Assembly (NCBI GenBank): GCA_016215605.1
Contig: JACRJB010000066.1
Coordinates: 59,991-123,990, forward strand
Source: Rhodopseudomonas palustris
Lineage (GTDB): Bacteria > Pseudomonadota > Alphaproteobacteria > Rhizobiales > Xanthobacteraceae
Length of the DNA: 64,000 nt
Reading direction: 5' to 3'
Position numbers and translations under genes: made by a program. Shown in pieces: positions 9,388-20,616 of the stretch. The notes beneath the pieces were generated by a model. That model ran no database searches and was not told the DNA's origin. It saw only the letters and a program-made list of their open reading frames with translations. Position 1 is the first letter of the stretch. The number at the start of each line of letters is the position of its first letter.

Positions 9388-10463
9388 GATCGGCTCCGCT
9401 CGCGACGGCCGGACAGCCAGGCCGGGCGTTTGGTCAACAAGGCCAACAGACCGTCGGGTTGGAAAATCATGGTGGCGACGACGAACAATCCGAGAAGCAG
9501 CGGCCATCGCGACCAGGTCAGGCTCAGCAATCCCTGAAGCCATATGAAGACGAAGGCGCCGAGCGCAGGACCGATCATCGATCGGGTGCCGCCGATCACC
9601 ACCATGAAGACCACATAGGCCGAGCCGAACCAGTGCACCGAGTCGATCGGAACGATCCGGTACAACATGCCGAACAATGCGCCGGCGATGCCCGACACGG
9701 CCCCGGCGATGATGAAGGCCACGAGCTGCAGCTTGGCCACCGGATAGCCGAGGGACGCCGCCCGCCGCGTGTTCTGCCGCGCAGCGGCAAGCACGAGGCC
9801 GAACGGACTCTCGACGACGCGGACCAGGAAGGCCATCGCCACCAGAAACAGCACGGCTGTGAACGCGTAGAACACCCGGTTGTCGTCGAACGGAATAGCT
9901 CCCACAAACGGCAGCTCGAGAACGGGGCGACGAACGCCCGCCAGGCCATCCTCACCTCCGGTCACGGATCTCCAGGAGTAGGCCGCATAGTAGATGAGTT
10001 GATTGCAGGCGAAGGTGAGCATCATGAAATAGATGCCGACCCGCTTGATGCTGACGAGGCCGACGGCGGCCGCCAGAAGTCCGGTGACGACGACGGCGAA
10101 ACCGAACACCAGCGGGAGCGAAGTCCAGCCGTGAGCGAGCAGAAAACCGGCGGCGTATCCGCCGGCGCCGAAGAAAGCGGCTTGTCCGAACGAATACAAC
10201 CCCGCGGTGCCAATCAAAAGATTCGTCGCCATCGCGAAAATGCCGAAGATCATGATCTCGGTGGCGATGTTGATGGGCATCATCAGAGGCAGCACGGCGA
10301 CGGCAGCGATGACGCATGCGACCTTCGCAATCGAGACCAGGTGGGGCCCACTCTTCGATACGCCCGCGTCGGATACGCCTGCCGGCTCCCCGTCGGCATT
10401 CATCTCGTCAATCCCTTGTGCTCGAGGGCTCACGGTCTCTCTCTCTCCCACGACAGCCGCCAT
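9384..10463 (-). CDS. branched-chain-type ABC transporter permease, LivM-like
   Basis: A 359-residue LivM-type inner-membrane permease with about nine to ten hydrophobic segments and the family sequence GLYSFGQAAFFGAGGYAAGFLL near the middle of the N-terminal half. It has a hydrophilic N-terminal extension of some 45 residues (rich in Glu, Gly, Ser) before the first span; an internal ATG (MNADGEPAG) would remove about 20 of these. The chosen ATG shares one base with the stop of the LivH-like gene (TGATG); a GTG immediately upstream is also possible. It forms the translocation pore with the LivH-like subunit. Confidence 0.9.
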   Translation of the reverse strand: MAAVVGERETVSPRAQGIDEMNADGEPAGVSDAGVSKSGPHLVSIAKVACVIAAVAVLPLMMPINIATEIMIFGIFAMATNLLIGTAGLYSFGQAAFFGAGGYAAGFLLAHGWTSLPLVFGFAVVVTGLLAAAVGLVSIKRVGIYFMMLTFACNQLIYYAAYSWRSVTGGEDGLAGVRRPVLELPFVGAIPFDDNRVFYAFTAVLFLVAMAFLVRVVESPFGLVLAAARQNTRRAASLGYPVAKLQLVAFIIAGAVSGIAGALFGMLYRIVPIDSVHWFGSAYVVFMVVIGGTRSMIGPALGAFVFIWLQGLLSLTWSRWPLLLGLFVVATMIFQPDGLLALLTKRPAWLSGRRERSRS

Positions 10464-11323
10464 CACCGTTCACCGAACAGGCCCTGGGGGCGGAACAGCA
10501 GAACGCCGATCATCAGCACATAGACGATCGCAGTACTTGCAGAGGGCGCCACGATCGTCGTCAGGCTCTGCACGACACCAACCAGGATGCCCGCGGCGAT
10601 CGAGCCGTAGAGCGATCCGAGGCCCCCGATGACGAGCACGACGAAGGCAATGCCGAGCATGTCGCCTCCCATGGTGGAGGTGGCGCCGACGATGGGGAGG
10701 GCCAGGCCACCGGCGAGGCCGGCCAGACCCGCACCGAGCATCATGCCGGACGACAGCAGCAGTTCGACGTTGATCCCGAGCGCCTGAGTGGTCTCGGGAC
10801 GTTCGATGCCCGCCCGCACATAGGCGCCGAATTTCGTACGCTCGATCAGCAGCCAGACGAGAACGATGACCAGTGCCGAGAACACGCTGGCGAAGGCGAT
10901 ATAGCGCGGCACGACGGTGATGCCGAGATTGAGAGCCCCGCGCAGCATGGCCGGCGGCGAATAGCTCAGTCCCACCGTTCCCCATCCGATCAACAGCAAC
11001 TGCTCGATGATCAGGGCAGCGCCGAACAGAACGATCAACTGGGGCAGGTACCCGCCGTTGCCGACGGGCCGGATCGCGAACCGGTCGAGCAGAAGTCCGG
11101 CGACCGCCGCTCCCAGGAACGCCGCAGCCAGTCCGATCGCGAACGGCAGCTGAAGCGAGACGACCGCGTAGCAGATGTAGGCGCCGAGGGCGTACAGTGC
11201 GCCATGGGCGAAATTGGGAACGTTCAGCAGGCCTTTGATGATCGAAAGGCCGAACGACATCACGGCGTAGACCAGGCCGATGGCGATGCCGTTCACCAGT
11301 TGGGCGGAGATCAGCCAGAGCAT
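10463..11323 (-). CDS. branched-chain-type ABC transporter permease, LivH-like
   Basis: A 286-residue LivH-type permease with eight or so membrane segments. The N-terminal signature is clear: QLVNGIAIGLVYAVMSFGLS then NVPNFAHGALYALGAY, which are the conserved LivH start features. The C-terminus RPQGLFGER is also typical. It lies 37 bases downstream of the binding-protein gene and overlaps the LivM-like gene by one base, so the two pore subunits are coupled. Confidence 0.93.
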   Translation of the reverse strand: MLWLISAQLVNGIAIGLVYAVMSFGLSIIKGLLNVPNFAHGALYALGAYICYAVVSLQLPFAIGLAAAFLGAAVAGLLLDRFAIRPVGNGGYLPQLIVLFGAALIIEQLLLIGWGTVGLSYSPPAMLRGALNLGITVVPRYIAFASVFSALVIVLVWLLIERTKFGAYVRAGIERPETTQALGINVELLLSSGMMLGAGLAGLAGGLALPIVGATSTMGGDMLGIAFVVLVIGGLGSLYGSIAAGILVGVVQSLTTIVAPSASTAIVYVLMIGVLLFRPQGLFGER

Positions 11324-11360
11324 TGCCGCTCCCGAGAAATGCGAGCCTCGACGCGGGCCA

Positions 11361-12575
11361 TCACAGAGCCGGCATCTGTTTGCATTCGTTCAGCTCGGCC
11401 GGCTGCTGCTTGCCTTCGGTGGCGACAATCTCGGCGAAGTCGGTCGGATTGCGCATATCGGCCGCCGTCTTGCAACGGACGACGAAATAGGGCCGGACAA
11501 GCTGATGGTTCTTCGGGTCGATCGACATCTTGCCGAGGACGCCGTCCCAGGACATTTGTTCGAGGCTCTTGATGACGTCGGCGACTTCCGTGCTGTTCGC
11601 CGCCTCCATGGCGAGAAGGATCGCCCGGACGGCATCGTAGGCATAGGCCGCCGAATAGCCGGGAGGCGCCGAGAACTTCTTGGTATAGTTTGCGACGAAC
11701 TGTTTGTTGGCGGGCGTATCGATGTCCGGGTAGTAGTTCTGCCCGAGAATGAGACCGGTCCTCATCTCCGGAGCGAGCTCGGCGAGTTGATCGACTTCGA
11801 GTGTCCAGGGTCCCACCACGGCGGTCTTGTCGTCGCCGAAGCTCGAAAACTGACGGATGGCCGTCACCGCATCGGCGCCGGCAGTGTTGAGCAGCAGGAT
11901 GTCCGGCTTCGCGGCGACGACCTTGGTCAAGTACTGCGTGTATTGCCGTTCGCCGAACGGGTGGTTGTCGTTGCCGATCAGTTCGAAGCCCAATTCCGCC
12001 GCGACGACTTTGGCGTATTTGAGCAACGCCTGGCCGAACACGTAGTCCGCCGTCAGCGTGTAGATGGTCTTCTTCTGCGGGAAGGCCTTCCTTGCGTAAT
12101 CGAGGGTCGCGCGCATGGCCGTGTACGGGTGCGCCGACCACTGCAGCGTATAGCGTCCGCAGCGGCTGCCGGTGAAGTCCTCGGATCCGCCGGCGGCGAA
12201 CTGCAGCACCTTTTCGCGCTGGGCGATCTCGGACTCGGCGAGGCCGACGGCGCTCGAATAGGCGCCGAGGAAGAAACGCATGCCTTCGCTGGAGACGGCT
12301 TCCTGCACACGCCGGACACCCGAGGCCGGTTTTCCCTCGTCGTCGCGCGTCAGCAACCGGATGTCGCGTCCGAGGATCTTTCCGCCATGCATCTCGACCG
12401 CCAGGGCCGCGCCGCGGGCAACGAGTTCGCCCGCATAGGCGAATGTGCCGGTGGTGGGGGTGATGACGCCGATGGCGACAGGACCCGTCTTCTGCGCGCG
12501 GGCCGGCAACATCGATGTGGCGGTCAGAGCGGCGGCGGAAAGCAGGAGACTACGACGTGTCGATGCCATGCGCAT
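11361..12575 (-). CDS. periplasmic substrate-binding protein, Leu/Ile/Val-binding type
   Basis: A 404-residue type I periplasmic binding protein (Peripla_BP_6). The N-terminus MRMASTRRSLLLSAAALTAT ends in an ARA-like cleavage site; twin arginines suggest Tat or Sec export. The mature protein starts with VAIGVITPTTGTFAYAGEL, typical of LivJ/AmiC-like folds. ATG 12575 is preceded by AAGGA about ten bases upstream; ATG 12569 is an alternative. It is 16 bases after the aminotransferase stop. AmiC-like proteins of this fold bind amides, which fits the amidase in the operon, but the ligand cannot be read from sequence. Confidence 0.9.
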   Translation of the reverse strand: MRMASTRRSLLLSAAALTATSMLPARAQKTGPVAIGVITPTTGTFAYAGELVARGAALAVEMHGGKILGRDIRLLTRDDEGKPASGVRRVQEAVSSEGMRFFLGAYSSAVGLAESEIAQREKVLQFAAGGSEDFTGSRCGRYTLQWSAHPYTAMRATLDYARKAFPQKKTIYTLTADYVFGQALLKYAKVVAAELGFELIGNDNHPFGERQYTQYLTKVVAAKPDILLLNTAGADAVTAIRQFSSFGDDKTAVVGPWTLEVDQLAELAPEMRTGLILGQNYYPDIDTPANKQFVANYTKKFSAPPGYSAAYAYDAVRAILLAMEAANSTEVADVIKSLEQMSWDGVLGKMSIDPKNHQLVRPYFVVRCKTAADMRNPTDFAEIVATEGKQQPAELNECKQMPAL

Positions 12576-12591
12576 TTGCGTCCGGTCCTTC

Positions 12592-13980
12592 TCAATGGCT
12601 GATTGTTGACGGTTCGGTCGGAATGGTTGCGTCGAATTCATCGAGGCTGTCGGCTAGGATTTGCAAGAGTTCCTCGACGTGGTCCGAGGAGACGGTCAAC
12701 GGCGGGGAGACGATGAACGAGTTGTTGTAGGGCGCGATGCCGGCCGGATAGATGACGAGGCCGCGCTGGCGACAGATCGCGACCAGACGGGCCGCGGCAT
12801 TGAACTTGGCATCGAACGGCTTTCGGCTGGCGCGATCGGCGACGAGTTCGAACCCCCACAACAGACCCCTGCCGCGGACGTCGACCATGGATCGATGCCG
12901 CTGGGAGAGGGCCTGCAATCCCTGCTGCAATTCGGCGCCGCGCTCCCGCGCGTTGCGCAACAAATCGTTGCGCTCGATGTAATCGAGCACGAAGAGGCAC
13001 ACCGCAGCGCTCAGAGGGTTGGCGCTGAACGTATGACCAAACGGGACGACCCCGCTGCCCTGGATGAACGCGTCGACGACGCGATCCCGCAGCAGGATCG
13101 CGGCCATCGGCGTGTATCCGGCGCTCAGCCCCTTGGCCAGCAGGATGAGATCCGGCACGATCCCTTCCTGCTCCGAGGCGAACCACGCGCCGGTGCGCCC
13201 GGCGCCGGTGATCACCTCGTCGGCGATAAGGAGAATGTCGTGCCGGTCACAGATCTCGCGCAGCTTGCGGAAATAGCCGGGAGGCGCCGGCAACACGCCG
13301 CCCGCGGCACCGACGATCGGCTCCGCGATGACGGCGGCGACAGTGCCGGGATCTTGCGCGATGATTTCGGATTCCCAGGCCTCTGCGCATTCCAATGCGC
13401 AGCGTTCGGGTTGAAGGTCGAACGGGCACCGGTAGCAATAAGCGGGCGGGACATTGGCGAAGCGATGGAGCAGTGGGCCGTAATCGGGGCGGCGCCCGGC
13501 GTGTCCGGAGATCGACAGCGCCCCCATGGTCATTCCGTGGTAGCTTGTCGAACGCCCGAGGACCTTCGTCTTGCCGGGCTGCTTTCGCTCTTTCCAGTAG
13601 TGCAGAGCCAGCCGGATGGCGTATTCGGAGGCTTCCGAACCGCTGTTCACGAAGAACGCGCGCGTGATGCCGTCGGGTGCCAGGCCGCAAAGCTTGTTTG
13701 CAAGCCGCTCCGCCGGTTCGTTGCTGAACTGATTTCTGAACGTGAAGGCGATCGTCGCCGCCTGGTCCGCCATGACGGCCGCGACATCGCGCCGGCCGTG
13801 GCCGAGATTGGCGACCATCGCGCCGCTCGATCCATCGAGGTAGCGGCGGCCGTTGCTATCGAATAGATATGGCCCTTCGCCGGAAATAATCGTGGCGTAG
13901 TCCGCAGACAGATCGGGCTTCAATAGACTGCTGACGCCGGCTTTAGGGAGGAGGGGCGAACAGGTTTGAGACTCGTTCAT
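12592..13980 (-). CDS. class-III PLP-dependent aminotransferase
   Basis: A 462-residue fold type I, class-III (omega/acetylornithine-like) aminotransferase. Key features are GSSGAMVANLGHG near the N-terminus, GSEASEYAIRLA (phosphate region), LIADEVITGAGRTG (Asp contacting the PLP pyridine) and LLAKGLSAGY, whose lysine should form the Schiff base. A Cys-rich CYRCPFDLQPERCALEC segment is typical of a subset of these enzymes. First gene of the leftward operon; 16 bases upstream of the binding-protein gene. It may transaminate an amino compound released by the amidase or imported by the ABC system. Start at ATG 13980 is uncertain; an ATG at 13995 is in frame and neither has an ideal RBS. Confidence 0.9.
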   Translation of the reverse strand: MNESQTCSPLLPKAGVSSLLKPDLSADYATIISGEGPYLFDSNGRRYLDGSSGAMVANLGHGRRDVAAVMADQAATIAFTFRNQFSNEPAERLANKLCGLAPDGITRAFFVNSGSEASEYAIRLALHYWKERKQPGKTKVLGRSTSYHGMTMGALSISGHAGRRPDYGPLLHRFANVPPAYCYRCPFDLQPERCALECAEAWESEIIAQDPGTVAAVIAEPIVGAAGGVLPAPPGYFRKLREICDRHDILLIADEVITGAGRTGAWFASEQEGIVPDLILLAKGLSAGYTPMAAILLRDRVVDAFIQGSGVVPFGHTFSANPLSAAVCLFVLDYIERNDLLRNARERGAELQQGLQALSQRHRSMVDVRGRGLLWGFELVADRASRKPFDAKFNAAARLVAICRQRGLVIYPAGIAPYNNSFIVSPPLTVSSDHVEELLQILADSLDEFDATIPTEPSTISH

Positions 13981-14029
13981 GCCTTCAGGATCCAAGCTGG
14001 TGAAATGCGGTTCTCGACCTCACCCGGGA

Positions 14030-14058
14030 ACTAGAATACGCTACGGTGCGTATGTCAA
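14030..14058 (-). promoter_or_regulatory. sigma70-type promoter of the aminotransferase/ABC/amidase operon
   Basis: On the minus strand a perfect -35 TTGACA (14058-14053) and a -10 TCTAGT (14035-14030, four of six consensus bases) are separated by exactly 17 bases. This points leftward at the aminotransferase gene. It lies within the 90-base gap to the divergent tetR, and overlaps the palindrome described separately. Confidence 0.6.
14036..14053. promoter_or_regulatory. probable TetR-family operator, perfect 6-6-6 palindrome
   Basis: ATACGC-TACGGT-GCGTAT: two perfectly complementary six-base arms with a six-base spacer. It fills the space between the -35 and -10 hexamers of the leftward operon promoter and lies 17 bases before the tetR start. 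A regulator bound here would block the leftward promoter and could autoregulate tetR. The match to the divergent TetR protein is inferred from position. Confidence 0.6.
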
Positions 14059-14070
14059 TAGGATGATCAG

Positions 14071-14715
14071 ATGCAAAAGAAGGCAACCTTGCGCGCGGGA
14101 CGACCTCGCGACGAGAATGTGCACCGCGCGATTCTGGAAGCGACCCGTGATCTCATTCGTGAGGAGGGATATTCGTCGTTTTCGATCGAGGGCGTTGCTG
14201 CACGTGCCGGCGTGGCGAAACAGTCGATCTATCGGCGCTGGGCCTCGAAGGGCGCGCTCCTCGTCGATTTGTACATGGATGGTCTGCAGGCGACCTGTCC
14301 GGCTCCGCCGGGTGGGTTCGCCGTCGATCTGCTTGCCGTGATGCTGCAAACGACCAAGCGTCTGGAGGATGCGGCCTACAAGAACCTGCTGAAAGGCTTG
14401 GTAATCGAGGCCCAAACCGATCCCGAGATACGCAAGATGGTTCTGGAAAGGATCATCGAGCCGCGACGTCAGGCCGCGATGGACGTCATCCGGCGTGCCG
14501 TCAGGTCGGGTGAATTGATGGCCGGTGTCGACGCCGACATGCTGGTCGATTTTGTCTTTGGTGCCGTGTGGTTCAACCTGCTTCTCGGCGAGGCAACGGC
14601 CGACAATCGGCTTGCGCGTCGCATGGTCGACACCATCCAGGCGCTGATGGCGCCGTCGACGACCGACAAGCTCAAGGACGGACCTCGGACGCGGTCACCG
14701 AAGAAAGCGCGATGA
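14071..14715 (+). CDS. TetR/AcrR family transcriptional regulator
   Basis: A 214-residue TetR-family regulator. The N-terminal helix-turn-helix spans about residues 18-62 and includes EGVAARAGVAKQSIYRRW, which matches the family recognition helix pattern. The C-terminal two thirds are helical ligand-binding/dimer region without recognised specificity. It is divergent from the aminotransferase-ABC-amidase operon with a 90-base intergenic region holding a promoter and palindrome, so it most likely represses that operon and responds to its substrate or a metabolite. AGGA lies about eight bases before the ATG. It converges with coxF, 66 bases between stops. Confidence 0.9.
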   Translation: MQKKATLRAGRPRDENVHRAILEATRDLIREEGYSSFSIEGVAARAGVAKQSIYRRWASKGALLVDLYMDGLQATCPAPPGGFAVDLLAVMLQTTKRLEDAAYKNLLKGLVIEAQTDPEIRKMVLERIIEPRRQAAMDVIRRAVRSGELMAGVDADMLVDFVFGAVWFNLLLGEATADNRLARRMVDTIQALMAPSTTDKLKDGPRTRSPKKAR

Positions 14716-14781
14716 GGAGCCGGCCGAATGACGGACGCGCCCGATCTGCCGATCCGCGTGGAGTAGCGATGGGTGCTAGGC

Positions 14782-15600
14782 TCATTTGGCCCGCTGCCCG
14801 CGCCGTCGTTCGATCGTGATCTCCGCCAGGATCGACATCGCGATCTCTTCCGGCGTGATGGCGCCGAGATCGAGGCCGGCGGGGGCCTTGATTCCGTCGA
14901 TGGCCGATGCGTCGATGCCCTCTGCGATCAGCTTGTCGTGCAGCACCGCCATCTTGCGGCGGCTGCCGACGAAGGCGTGATACTGAGCGTCGATCGACAC
15001 CGCCGACCGCAGCGCGGCCTCGTCGCCCTTGCCTTGCGTCGAAACCACGACGAACCGTCTTGCCGGCTTCAACTCGCCGAGTTGATAGCCGTCGATCGAC
15101 AGATCCGCCTCGGCCGGGGCGGCCCGGTCGGCAGCGGGCGCGGCGAGCGTGACGTGGTAGCCGAGTTGCCGCGCCTGGGTCGCCAGCGACACCGCCACCG
15201 GGCTGCCGCCGAGGATCACCAGCGCGGGCTGCGGCAGCACGGGTTCGACGAAGATGTCCATCGTGCCCTTGCTCGGGCACATGTTGCTGGCAAAACGCAC
15301 GCCGTCGCGATGCTCGCCCGGCCGGACGCCGAGCTCGGCGAGCAGGTTTTCCGGCTGCACCGACACCATCCGCGGCTCGCCGTCGGCCAACGCCTCGCGC
15401 GCCGCCTTCAGCACCGCGCCGCGGGCACAGCCGCCGCCGATCCAGCCGGCGGCGATCGAGCCGTCCGGCCGGATCACCGCCTTGGCGCCGGCCTTCGCCG
15501 CAGTGACCGAGACGGTGCGGACCACGGTGGCGAGCACGAAGCTCTGCTCGGCGGCCTTCAGTTGCGACACCAGATCCATCACGTCGACATGGACGGTCAT
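14782..15600 (-). CDS. coxF: XdhC/CoxF family molybdenum-hydroxylase maturation factor
   Basis: A 272-residue XdhC/CoxI-family protein. Members help insert the sulfurated molybdenum cofactor into xanthine dehydrogenase-type enzymes. The N-terminal XdhC_CoxI segment shows GSIAAGWIGGGCARGAVLKA; the C-terminal Rossmann-like domain starts around VILGGSPVAVSLATQA. It is the last gene of the leftward cox series, in the coxF position of Oligotropha. ATG 15600 has GGAGA five bases upstream; a GTG at 15615 would overlap the coxE stop in GTGA and is a real alternative. CoxF in Oligotropha assists formation of the Cu-S-Mo centre; that role here is by homology. Confidence 0.85.
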   Translation of the reverse strand: MTVHVDVMDLVSQLKAAEQSFVLATVVRTVSVTAAKAGAKAVIRPDGSIAAGWIGGGCARGAVLKAAREALADGEPRMVSVQPENLLAELGVRPGEHRDGVRFASNMCPSKGTMDIFVEPVLPQPALVILGGSPVAVSLATQARQLGYHVTLAAPAADRAAPAEADLSIDGYQLGELKPARRFVVVSTQGKGDEAALRSAVSIDAQYHAFVGSRRKMAVLHDKLIAEGIDASAIDGIKAPAGLDLGAITPEEIAMSILAEITIERRRGQRAK

Positions 15601-15611
15601 TGTCGTCTCCG

Positions 15612-16817
15612 TCACAGTTTGGCCAGGTAAGGCTCGAGTGCGGCGAGCGCGTTCAGCGTGTGCGCGGGCGCGTAGAGATCGACATGGGGCAGGGCGGCTT
15701 TGATGCCGGCGGCTTCCGGCGCGTAGCCCTCCCAGCCCATCATCGGATTGAGCCAGACGATGCGGCGGCAGCGGCGCGCCAGCTGCGCCATCTCCCGGCC
15801 GAGCAGCGCGGCGTCGCCGGTCTCGTAGCCGTCGGACACGATCATCACGCAGGTCCGCGAATGGATCACACGGGACGCATGCCAGCGATTGAAGGTTTGT
15901 AGGGACTCCCCGATCTTGGTGCCGCCGCCGGCGCCTTGCGCCAGCATCGACAGCCGGTCCAGCGCACGCGCGGCGTCCTTGTCCTTCATCGCGTCCGAGA
16001 CGTGCGCAAGCCTGGTATGAAACAGGAACGCCTCGGCCTCGCGAAACTCATCGAGCACGCCGTGGATGAAGCGCAGGAATACGCCGGTGTACATGCTCAT
16101 CGAGCCCGAGGCGTCGAGCAATACGACGAGGCGCAGCGGCTTCGGCTTGCGCCGGCGCTTCACCAGACGGATCGGCACGCCGCCATGGCTGATATTGGCG
16201 TGGATGGTGCGCCTGAGATCGAGCCGATAGCCGCGACGCCGCGCCAGATCGCGCCGCGTCAGCCGCGCTCGCATCGCCTTCGCCAGCCGCGCGGCGATCG
16301 CATGCGCCTGTTCGACCTGCTGCGGCTCCGCCATGGTGCGGAAATCGGTGTCGGACAAATTGTCCGCACGCGAAGCGCCTTCGTTGCGGCCTTCGCCGCT
16401 GCGATCGTCCGCGGCGTCGTCGGTCGATGGGATCTGGTCGGTCGTCGGCTGTGAGCCGGCTTGCTGCGAGATGTCCCGCAGAGTCTTGAGCGAGGGATTG
16501 TCGGCGGCCTTCGCGGAGCCGGTGGTCAGCGAGCGCGAGCGGACGCGCGTGTGCAGCCAGAACGCATCGAAGATGCCGTCGAATTTGTCCCAGTCGGTCT
16601 TGCGGGCCGAGAACAGATGCTTGAAGGCCGAGCGCAGCAGCGCCGGCTTCTCGGCATAGCCGGCGGCGATCAAGGCTGCCGCGTCCTGGCTCTCGCGCAG
16701 GCCGATCGCGAAAGCGCTGTCGCGCAAGGTGCGCAGGAACGCGGCGAGCTTGCGCGCGATCAGGCCGGAGACCTGATCGATCTCGTCGAGATCGTGAGGC
16801 GCGCCGCAGCAGCTCAT
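15612..16817 (-). CDS. coxE: vWA-domain protein CoxE, CO dehydrogenase maturation
   Basis: A 401-residue CoxE-like von Willebrand A protein. The MIDAS motif is DASGSMS at residues 235-241 (DxSxS), with a later threonine/aspartate region (CVMIVSDGYETGD). The linker at about 110-170 is acidic and low complexity. CoxE acts with the AAA+ ATPase CoxD; in Oligotropha the pair is needed for maturation of the [CuSMoO2] active site. The ATG overlaps the coxD stop (ATGA), so the chaperone pair is coupled. The same frame stays open upstream to 17453, but that part lies inside coxD. Confidence 0.88.
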   Translation of the reverse strand: MSCCGAPHDLDEIDQVSGLIARKLAAFLRTLRDSAFAIGLRESQDAAALIAAGYAEKPALLRSAFKHLFSARKTDWDKFDGIFDAFWLHTRVRSRSLTTGSAKAADNPSLKTLRDISQQAGSQPTTDQIPSTDDAADDRSGEGRNEGASRADNLSDTDFRTMAEPQQVEQAHAIAARLAKAMRARLTRRDLARRRGYRLDLRRTIHANISHGGVPIRLVKRRRKPKPLRLVVLLDASGSMSMYTGVFLRFIHGVLDEFREAEAFLFHTRLAHVSDAMKDKDAARALDRLSMLAQGAGGGTKIGESLQTFNRWHASRVIHSRTCVMIVSDGYETGDAALLGREMAQLARRCRRIVWLNPMMGWEGYAPEAAGIKAALPHVDLYAPAHTLNALAALEPYLAKL

Positions 16818-17685
16818 GCGACTTTCCCCAGTAGCCGCGCGGTGACTTCCGGCCTGAATTTCGCCTTGTCCTCGTGGGTCTTGAGCAGACAGGTCAGCGT
16901 CTCGTGGACGGTCTCGGGCGCGTCGTGCAGATCGCGGACGTCGAGCCCGACCAGCGCCGCGGCCCAGTCCAGCGTTTCGGCGACGCCGGGCACCTTGCGC
17001 AGATCCTCCTTGCGGATCGCATTGACCAGCCGTGCGATCTGCAGCGCCAGCGAAGCCCCGGCGCCGGCGACCCGCGCCACGATGATGCGAGCCTCGCGGT
17101 CGACCTCGGGATAGGCGACGTAGTGATACAGGCAGCGCCGCCGCAGCGCGTCGGACAGTTCGCGGGTGCCGTTCGAGGTCAGCACGACATGCGGGATCGA
17201 GGTCGCCTTGATCGTGCCGAGTTCGGGGATCGAGACCTGAAAGTCGCTGAGCAGCTCCAGCAAGAATGCCTCGAACTCCTCGTCGGCGCGATCGACCTCG
17301 TCGATCAGCAGCACCGGCGATTTGTCGCGGCGGATCGCGGCGAGCAGCGGTCGTTCCAGCAGATATCTCTCGGAGAAGATCAGGTGTTCGATGTCGTCGG
17401 CATCGTCGCCGCGATGGGCCTGGATCGACAGCAATTGCCGCTGGTAGTTCCATTCATACAGCGCGGCGGATTGATCCAGCCCCTCATAGCACTGCAGCCG
17501 GATCAGCTCGGTCTCGTGCAGCGATGCCAGCGCTTTCGCCACTTCGGTCTTGCCGACGCCGGCTTCGCCTTCCAGCAGCAGCGGCCGCCGCAACAATTGC
17601 ATCAACGAGATCGCGGTGGCCAGCTCGCCGTCGGCGATGTAGCCGGCGGCGGAAAGCCGTTCCGCGATCTGGTCGCGGCCCTTCA

Positions 17686-17686
<1 letters not shown>
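16814..17686 (-). CDS. coxD: MoxR-type AAA+ ATPase CoxD
   Basis: A 290-residue MoxR-family AAA+ ATPase. Walker A GEAGVGKTEVAKAL is at about residues 39-52, Walker B LLIDEVDRADEEF near 111-123, and sensor-type TSNGTRELSDALRRR near 160-175. CoxD of Oligotropha is a membrane-associated chaperone that inserts sulfur and copper at the Mo centre of CO dehydrogenase. The ATG at 17686 shares one base with the coxL stop (TGATG; a GTG directly before it is also possible), and its own stop overlaps coxE. Coupling of L-D-E supports assignment as a dedicated maturation ATPase. Confidence 0.88.
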
Positions 17687-20105
<2,419 letters not shown>

Positions 20106-20109
<4 letters not shown>

Positions 20110-20606
20110 TCGGCTGCCTCCTGGTATTGCACGCCATTTAGTGTGGCGGCGGCGTATTGGATCGCCTTGACGATGTTCTGATAGCCGGTGCAGCGGCAGA
20201 TGTTGCCGGAGATGCCCATCCGGATTTCCGCTTCGGTCGGATCGGGATTTTCCTGCAGCAGGCGCTGCGCGCGCAGGATCATGCCCGGCGTGCAGAAGCC
20301 GCATTGCAGCCCGTGCATCATCCGGAAACCGTCCTGCAGCGCCGACAGCGTGCCGTCGGCATTGGCGACGCCCTCGATCGTGGTGATCGAGGCGCCCTGC
20401 GCCTGCACCGCGAACATCGTGCAGCTCTTCACCGACATGCCGTCGAGATCGACGGTGCAGGCGCCGCAATGCGTGGTCTCGCAGCCGATGTGGGTGCCGG
20501 TGAGCTGCAGGTTCTCCCGGATGAAATGCACCAGCAGGGTGCGCGGATCGACCAGCCCTTCGACCTCGGCGCCGTTCACCGTCATCGTGACATGCGTTTT
20601 CGCCAT
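20106..20606 (-). CDS. coxS: CO dehydrogenase small subunit (2 x [2Fe-2S])
   Basis: A 166-residue iron-sulfur subunit. The N-terminal plant-type [2Fe-2S] cluster is held by cysteines in [12 protein letters not shown] plus SC (residues about 42-62); the C-terminal helical domain binds the second cluster through CGFC (about 102) and CRC (about 136). Both motifs are complete. It transfers electrons from the Mo-Cu centre in CoxL to FAD in CoxM. The ATG at 20606 has GGAGA seven bases upstream, 10 bases after the coxM stop. Together with coxM and coxL it shows the M-S-L order characteristic of form I clusters. Confidence 0.95.
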
Positions 20607-20616
20607 CGTGCTCTCC

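Noticed and set aside
14071..14715. The TetR gene as regulator of the cox genes
   Set aside because: It is convergent with coxF and shares its promoter region with the aminotransferase operon, not with any cox gene.
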